This document shows positions 56,438-64,000 of a stretch of DNA of 64,000 nucleotides, in pieces (the first letter of the stretch is position 1; the number at the start of each line of letters is the position of its first letter). The notes under the pieces are model-generated. The model did not search any database and was not told where the DNA came from. It saw only the letters and a list, made by a program, of their open reading frames with translations. This stretch comes from Tyto alba (Eukaryota > Chordata > Aves > Strigiformes > Tytonidae), in contig NW_024881300.1 of assembly GCF_018691265.1 (NCBI RefSeq), positions 2,809,046-2,873,045 on the forward strand, read 5' to 3'. The position numbers were made by a program, and so were the translations under genes.

Positions 56438-59400
56438 TCACGGCCCTGACAGCCCTCCCCGCCCGCTTTGGGGGCGGCAGGGGGTCCCACCCGCACCCCT
56501 TTTTGCCGCCCCCACCCCCGACAGGGTGCTGCATCCTGGGGGACCAAGAATTCTGTAAGATAGCGGGGGGGGGGGTGGGGTGGGGTGTGTGTGACAGCAC
56601 TGGCATGGCACTGCCACCAACTTTTGGGACAGCCCCGTGACGCCCCCTCACCCTTCCCAGCCCGGTGTGCCCAGTGCTGGGGTGCGGCTGTGCCCCCCAC
56701 CCTCGGGGAGGCCACGGGTTTCATGGGGCTGTCCCCGGGGATGGGACAATCTCAGCACCCTACCAGAGAGTCCTGTGGGGCTGGGGTGCTCGCCTGGCCC
56801 CCCGGGAGGGGTGGGATGCAGCGCAGGAGTGTGGCATGGACGGCCGAGGGTTGCAGGGAATCGCGGCTCCCCAGCGCCCGCGGCACCCGTGGGTTTTCCC
56901 CTCCTGTCACCGTGTTTTACGTGCGGACCAGATTCCCCCGCTCCGCTGGCAGCCGGGAGGGAAAACAGCAGCTGGGCCAGGGACAGGCTGTCCCCGCGCC
57001 TGCACCCAGTGCTCTTACTGGTGCAAACGGGGCAAGCCTGGGCTCGGAGCTGGCACCCCAGGTGGGGTCTGTGCCTGTGGAGCCCCGGCAAGTGGGCCCT
57101 GGGACCAGGACGGGGTCGGTGGCCCTGGGAGGTTGTGCCAGGGAACGGTGTGTGCTTGTTTGCAAAAACACAGAGTTTGTTGTTTTTTTGTTTTTTAGGT
57201 TTGTTTTTTTTTTTTTTTTCCTGGCAGTGTTTTGCAGGCAGCAGCGAGGGAGTGTAAATATGAGGCTAAGCCAGCAGGCATTGCGCTTGCCACTGGCTGA
57301 GCGGGAAAGGCGGAGAGGTGAAATCAAATCGCGGTGCACGTGTGGTCTTACCGTACATAAACACAAATTGTGAAATCGCTTCCCGGCCACCCCCCAGCAC
57401 GGTGCTGCAGGCTGGCACTGCCCCCCCCCCGCCACCCCTCCGGTGGGGATGGGCTCTGCTGCACCCGACTGAAGAGAGGAGAGCCCTCCCCCCCCCCCCC
57501 CGCCACCCAAAATGGAGATGTGCACCCTGACTCCGTGTGCCTGTACCAAAAGCAGGGGGTGAGTGTTCAGGGCCGAGGCTGTGGGGGAGGCAGGAGAATT
57601 TCCAGATTTCTGGGAATTCCACACGTCACCCACGGAGAGGCTGTGCTGGATCCCGGGGCACGTGGGCCTGGGCCCCCCCCCCCGTCCCTGCAAGTGGGAA
57701 CGGGCAGCGCAGCATCCCCACAGGACCCTGTGTGGAGCAGGGACAGGAAAATGCCTGGAAAACACCGTGTTTCCCAATCTGGGCATTTCCACTGAATAAT
57801 GAAGTGATCCCGCAGCAGGACAGGGCGGGATGAGCCATGTCTCCCCCAAGCCGTGGGCTTGCCGAAATGCCGGGGTGCAGGGCACGTGCCAGACATCAGC
57901 AGGGAGGGGGGGCTTGGGGGGTTTTCCGTGTCACTGCTTGTGTCCCCATTTCCCGGGGCCAGCAGGGAGTAGTTAATCCCGAGTCTGTGCTCATGTAAGA
58001 GGCGTGCCAGATCCAACTCTGATTTTATAGCAGCCATGAAGCGGAACAGAGGAACCGCAGCTGCCCAGCACAGGTCTCAGGGCTCGGAGTCCCCTCCCAC
58101 CTCCCTCACACAGGCAGGGGACAGCATCCCATAGCTGCTCTTTATCGCTTTGCTGTGGGGCACGGGGATGGGCACAGGGCAGAGCTGTGGGGCAGGACCA
58201 ATGCAAACCCCCTGGGGACAGCGAGGCTGGAAGGATGCTGTCAGCCCCGCTGGTTAAACCACATGTTTGGGGATAAATCCCATTAGCAACCTCTCCTTCA
58301 CACTTGTTGTGGGCTCACCAACCGTGGTTTTGCATGGTTGGCACGTAAACCTCTCTGGGCAGGAAGGAATAAAGATGAACCCTGCGCTCTGCAGAACGGA
58401 GTTGAGTTTGAAGCTCCAGAGCTGATGCTGCACCCTGCCTGCAGCATGCCTGCCCTGCCCCACATTCAGCGGGCGTAGGGATGTGCTTCACACCCGTCAG
58501 AAGTGTGGGGTGATGGTGACATCTTAGGGGATGCTTTGGGGGAAGAGCCCTCCTGGAGCAAAAGAGTATCGCCTGGGGTTTGGTACCACGAGCAGCTGGT
58601 GGGTAGGGGTGACCTTGGCTGTGACAAAACCCTGGCTGAGTCCTGGCAGCACTTGCTGGATGGGTCAGGAAAGGTTCTGCAGCTAGAGCCCATGAAAGGC
58701 TGCTTTTGGGGAGCACAGGGACAGGCAGGATCCCTCGTGTGTCCTGGGGAGCAGCACGGTGCCACGTGGCAGCTGGGTTGCAGCGTCCTGGCTGCACTTG
58801 AGCAGGGCGAGCATCGCACCCCGGCACGGGCATCCCATCCCATCGTGGGCATCCCATCCCATCGCAGGCATTGTGCCCCGGCACGGGCATCCCATCCCAT
58901 CGTGGGCATCCCATCCTGTTCTGGGCATCGCAACCCACTGCGCCCTGTTGCAGGCGCTGCTCCCCATCGTGCCCACCCCACTGTGGGCACTGCGCCTTGC
59001 TGGGGGCACCACAACACCCCGTTGGGCACCCAGGTCACCCGGGGCTCCCCGCAGAAGCGCCCTGCCAGGCTGGCAGAGGTGGAGGGGGGACAAGCAGGGT
59101 GGTTCTTCCAGCCCGCTCAACTAAACTGCCAGGAGGAAAATTAAACCTGTTCCACCACCACCCCACCTGCTGTGGAAATGTTACCCCTGGAAATGGGCAG
59201 GGCTGTAGCCGTTATTATGTTGCCGGTGAAGGCTTGTAATAACGAGCTGCTCATTAGCCCCGAGGACTTCTGGTGGAGGAGACAGCATGGGATTTGCCCT
59301 TGGGTAACAACAGGGCAGGGAAAAAAAACCTCCTTATAAATTACCTTGTGCAGGGAAAGTGTTAAAACAAGAGGCTGAGCTGCTGGTAGGGAGGGCAGAG

Positions 59401-59542
59401 CCAAGACTGAAAGCAAGGAGCAAAAATAAGACGCAGACTCTTTGCCATGACCCCCCAAATGCGTTGCCCTCCCGCTCCCCAGGGAAACCGCTCCATCAAA
59501 CAGAAGTGCCAGGTGCCTTATAGACCTTTATATACACATCAC
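56438..59542. other. GC-rich intergenic DNA between the two metallothionein genes
   Basis: No gene recognised. It contains C/G homopolymers (for example near 57,421-57,430 and 57,487-57,501), a T-rich run at about 57,206-57,219, and a minisatellite at 58,812-58,990. Overlapping open frames reflect GC-rich composition. Confidence 0.6.
58812..58990. repeat. 57-bp imperfect minisatellite with CATCCCATCC subrepeats
   Basis: CCCCGGCACGGGCATCCC occurs at 58,819 and again at 58,876, a period of 57. Inside each unit the CATCCCATCC/GTGGGCATCC motif is itself repeated. The right end decays into related GTGGGCAC sequence. Confidence 0.8.
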
Positions 59543-59548
59543 TTTATT
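59543..59548 (-). other. MT3: Poly(A) signal AATAAA of the distal metallothionein gene
   Basis: Plus-strand TTTATT gives AATAAA on the gene strand, 165 bases beyond the stop codon. The 3' UTR also carries the AT/A tract at 59,600-59,660. Confidence 0.8.
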
Positions 59549-59599
59549 TAGATAGCTTATTACACGTCATGAGTGAGAAACACTAAAGGTATCTGAACA

Positions 59600-59660
59600 C
59601 ATATATATATATAAAAAAAAAAAAAAAAACCAAAAAAAAAAATCAACAAAACAACCAACA
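59600..59660. repeat. (AT)n and A-rich tract in the distal metallothionein 3' UTR
   Basis: A short TA dinucleotide run followed by an A17 run and A/C-rich sequence on the plus strand. In the transcript it reads as a U-rich stretch between the stop codon and the poly(A) signal. Confidence 0.85.
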
Positions 59661-59712
59661 TACACAATAAGGTTATTCTTCTCTGGCCCCCCAGATGTGC
59701 AGCCGGGGGTCC

Positions 59713-60787
<1,075 letters not shown>

Positions 60788-60867
60788 GTCTGCCTGGGCT
60801 GGGTGCCGGCTGTGGGATGTGCTGGGCGATGAGAAGAGCAGCTTTGGCAGGACTCGCAGCCGCCTCC

Positions 60868-60875
60868 TATTTATC
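60868..60875 (-). promoter_or_regulatory. MT3: TATA-like box of the distal metallothionein gene
   Basis: Plus-strand TATTTATC gives GATAAATA on the gene strand, 81 bases upstream of the ATG. The position matches the box of the neighbouring gene. Confidence 0.7.
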
Positions 60876-60921
60876 CTTGGCCGGGCGAGAGCGAGTGCAA
60901 AAACCTCCGCCCCTCGCAGCC

Positions 60922-60928
60922 TGCGCAC
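60922..60928 (+). promoter_or_regulatory. Metal-response-element core upstream of the distal metallothionein gene
   Basis: TGCGCAC followed by GGCG fits the MTF-1 core TGCRCNC and repeats the string found upstream of the proximal gene. Further core matches lie at 61,104-61,110 (minus strand) and in the palindrome GGGTGCACCC at 61,192-61,201. Confidence 0.6.
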
Positions 60929-63900
60929 GGCGAGCCCGGCACCAGCCCCGGGCGCTGCTGATTCACTCCCCGGGGCAGGGCCTGGGGCTCCCGTGTCCCC
61001 CCTCCCCGGCACGCCAGCGGGGAGGGCTGACTGGGTGACCACAGATGTTGGGGGGCTGGGAGGGGGGGGGCATGGAGGGCAGGGGTGGGGGGTGGGGGCG
61101 TGTGTGTGCAGAGAACGGCCAAAACTCAACACACAGATGGAACCTTGTGTTGGAAATGCTGCTCCGCTCCCACGGGCCCGGGGGCTTGGGGGGGTGCACC
61201 CAGGGCAGGCCATGCAGACCAGCCCTTTGCCAAAAAATAATTCTGTCAAACCCCTGGGGCTGCCACCACCGCTGGGGACTCTCAGCCCCTTCCTCCCAGA
61301 GCCAGCACAGTGGGGTGATGGGGACCTGGCGCAGTGGGGAGACAGGGTTGCGGTCCCTGCCCCGGACCCTGTCCCGTGGCTCTGACACCCTCCCCGCGAG
61401 CAGGAGCAGCAACAAGCTGGACTGGCCCGGCCGGAGCCTGCCGTGCCCTCCCAGCGCCCCGGGATGGCAGCGCCCACGTCCCCTCGGCGCCACGCATGGC
61501 ACCTCGGGGGCCCGTCTCCTTCCCAGCTGCGGCGCTCCGTCCCACCCGTCTGAATTAATTTCCGCGCACCATTAGCCGGGTGTGCAGGGGAGGAGGGTGG
61601 CAGGCGAGCTGCCATCACCCCGGTCAACTCCCCCAGCGGGTTTTACCCACTCACTCGAAAGAGCAGTGAAGGTTTGGGGTGGAAGGCATGAAAAAAATAA
61701 TGTTTTCTGAGGTTTTGGGGGTGTGTGAGGGGGACTGCCCCACAGCCAGGAGGCAGTGCCAGCCGCGGTGCATCCTTCCTCCTCACTCCTGGGGTCTTTG
61801 TGTGCTCCCCGGTGTCGGTGGTACCCCATCCCAGCTGCCCCGTACCCTGAAACTCCTTTGGTTTGGGGTTTTATCCCAGCTGGCCTTTTGCCTGCGGTGC
61901 CTGGCTAAGGCGGTTTGTTGGAGGCGATGCTAATCCAGCCGAAACAGCGGGCCAGGGAGTATTTTTACCACCCAGCTGCCTGGGCATGTTCGGAGCTTGT
62001 TGGGTGACCTGGTGGGGAGCGGTGCCAGCGCCCCGACTCGGCGTCTCCTCCAAGCCCAGCCAGGCCAGGGGTGGGAAATCGGTACATAAAAGCCCGAGGG
62101 AAGCAGAGCCCATGGGCCCCTTCTCCGCCGCCGGTGCCCCGGCGTGCCAGCCCTGCGGTCGTGTGAGCGTCACGCTGCTGCTGATGCACCGGGGCGTGAT
62201 GGCGGGGATGGTGCCAGGGGCCGGGCGCGTGCCAAGGGCGTCAGTCGCTCCCGCAGGAGCAGGGGAACACAAACGTGCCGGGGAACACACGTGGGGGTGG
62301 CACCCGCCGGCCCCGGCCGTGGCCCCCTGCGCTGTGGGTGTCACAGCGGAGTGGGGGGGACACATCTTCTCGGGGTCCCGTGTGTGCTCTGCCCCTGAAA
62401 TAACCGGCCGAGCGCTCCCTGGGGTGCAGGAATATGCTCAAGGACTCGCTTCCAGCCATGTCGTGATGGATGCACAGCATCTTTGGCCACCCAGGCAAGG
62501 CCATGGTGTTGGCAGGTTGTCCCCGTCCCCCAGCCGATGGTGGCTCAGGGGTGCGGGGACAGGCAGCTCCTCCAAAGCTGTTCCTCTCCTGCAGTCGAGG
62601 GGAAGGAAGGCAAAGCCCACGCTGGGGGAACAGAACAACATCAGCTGAGCAGTGCAATCTCTGCCGCAAAAGGATGGGGCGGAGGAAAAGCTCTCCACCA
62701 CCTATTCTCAGCTTGGACCCCAGCTCTTTTTCCCTTCTTTCTTTCCTTTCTTCGCATGAAGGTAAAAAGGCGTCTTCCAGGGGATGCAGGACTGGGAGTC
62801 AGGGCTCTGGGAGGTCTTGTATCGCTTCTGCTCCGTTCTGTAATTAATGTGGGATAGGGCTGGAGCGGTGGGTTGTCAGTCGGACAAGCATCAGCCAGGC
62901 CAACTCCAGGAGCAGCCTTCAATTCAGGCGATGAGCTGCAGAGCTGGGACCCTGGGGAGACCTTCCTGCTGCTTAAATACCCCCAGCTACAAGGCCTTGC
63001 GAGCCCCAGTTTGCCTTCTGGCCCCTGCCCTCCATTTGCTGGGAGAGCCTGGGGGTTCCCCATCATTTAAACAAGCCTGATGCCGCTCCCCAGAGCCGAG
63101 CAAAACGGGCAGGATCCCTGCACGACAATTATTCGCCAGCCCTTGATGTGCCAGGGCTGTAGCCCTTGGCGGCTGTGTCCCCCGCGTGGGATTCCTGGCT
63201 CTGTCCCCAGGCACATCCGTGGCAATCACTCCGAGATTGCCGGGCAAATTAATGTGGGTGAGTCAACGGGATGCTCCGGTGCTCCAGGCAGAGCCGGAGA
63301 TGATGCTCACCGGTGGGATGGTGACGGCTGAGCCCGGGTGATGGCTCTGCAGGGCACGGCAGGGACGGGGCTCCGCGGAAAGGAGTGAAGGAGGCTGGAA
63401 ACCTTCAGGAAGATGCGGTGGAGGCACCTATCCCTGCGACAGGCGCCTGTGACACCCTGAGGTGACCAGAGCCAGTTGCCGAAAGCCACGGGACGATGCT
63501 GGGGCTGGTGCCAGCGACTGGCAGTGACTCAAGACGAGTGCCAGGCAGGCGAGGAGGAAGGAGCAGCAGCTCCCGAGGAGGTGACCTGGCACAGGTCGGC
63601 CCTGACTCCCCACTGAAGGATGTGCAGCTCCAGTCACCCACAGTCACGCCGCGGCACATGATGAACCTGTTTCTGCCTCTGGTTGCTCGCGATTTTCTGC
63701 GGCCACCCCAGCACATCGCCTTCAGGGGACCCTGCAGACAACAACAGGCCTCCTTCTCCCCTCTCTGAGGGCACATGTCTCCCCAAAGCACTCTCTCCAG
63801 GCTCCCTTCCCGAGCGGTGCCGGGTTCGGTGACCCGTCCTTCACCCAGGTACAACGTCCCGCGCAGCCGCGGGGCTCCGCTGGCAAAGCACCGCGGCTCA

Positions 63901-64000
63901 GATCGGTACAGACCACGGGCAGGGATGCCAGGGAGCAGCGAAACCGGGGTGGGCACAGCACGGAGACCTGGGGGGACAGTCCCCGGGGGTACACTGCCCC
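60929..64000. other. GC-rich intergenic DNA beyond the metallothionein pair
   Basis: No gene recognised on either strand. By the conserved mammalian order BBS2 would be expected farther to the right, but I see none of its coding sequence. There is a G-rich stretch at about 61,050-61,100 and no clear mobile element. The long open frames are compositional. Confidence 0.6.

Noticed and set aside
56585..57373. Plus-strand open frame of 262 codons
   Set aside because: It contains a phenylalanine run from a T tract and no recognisable motif; several overlapping frames in this GC-rich DNA are equally open.

Overview
The window is vertebrate nuclear DNA and almost certainly comes from a bird. The best evidence is a pair of three-exon metallothionein genes whose reconstructed 63-residue, 20-cysteine products match the two chicken metallothioneins very closely, judged from memory. 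Next to them are the first coding exons of the nucleoporin gene NUP93. NUP93 also lies beside the metallothionein cluster in mammals (human 16q13), so the arrangement is conserved. A short CR1 LINE 3' end and an old L3/CR1-type LINE fragment fit an amniote genome with few repeats. I cannot name the species. It does not look like chicken itself, because the proximal metallothionein differs at two residues from the chicken protein as I recall it.

Layout. All recognised genes lie on the minus strand, so transcription runs from high to low coordinates. Roughly bases 1-42,018 are AT-rich, mostly non-coding intron of NUP93 downstream of its second coding exon. They contain homopolymer tracts, old repeat remnants and possible conserved non-coding blocks. 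NUP93 coding exons lie at 42,697-42,875 (start codon, within an exon that begins at 42,910) and 42,019-42,136. The NUP93 promoter is probably the CpG-rich block at about 48,850-49,520, with three CCAAT boxes. From there to the right end the DNA is GC-rich and full of tandem repeats: a 17-bp array at 51.4 kb, a 22-bp array at 51.8-52.5 kb, a 27-29-bp array filling intron 1 of the proximal metallothionein, and a 67-bp array just upstream of that gene's promoter. The two metallothionein genes are at 55,013-55,901 and 59,713-60,787. Each has a TATA-like box, an upstream metal-response-element core and a poly(A) signal. About 3 kb of GC-rich intergenic DNA follows.

How the genes relate. The metallothioneins bind Zn(II), Cu(I) and Cd(II) through thiolate clusters and are normally induced by metal through MTF-1. 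NUP93 is a structural scaffold of the nuclear pore. They are neighbours by conserved synteny, not parts of one pathway. The most interesting unexplained signal is a 63-codon open segment at 37,823-38,011. It has plausible splice sites and phase 0 at both ends, lies on the NUP93 strand, and would be the next exon after NUP93 coding exon 2, yet it does not match the NUP93 protein I know.
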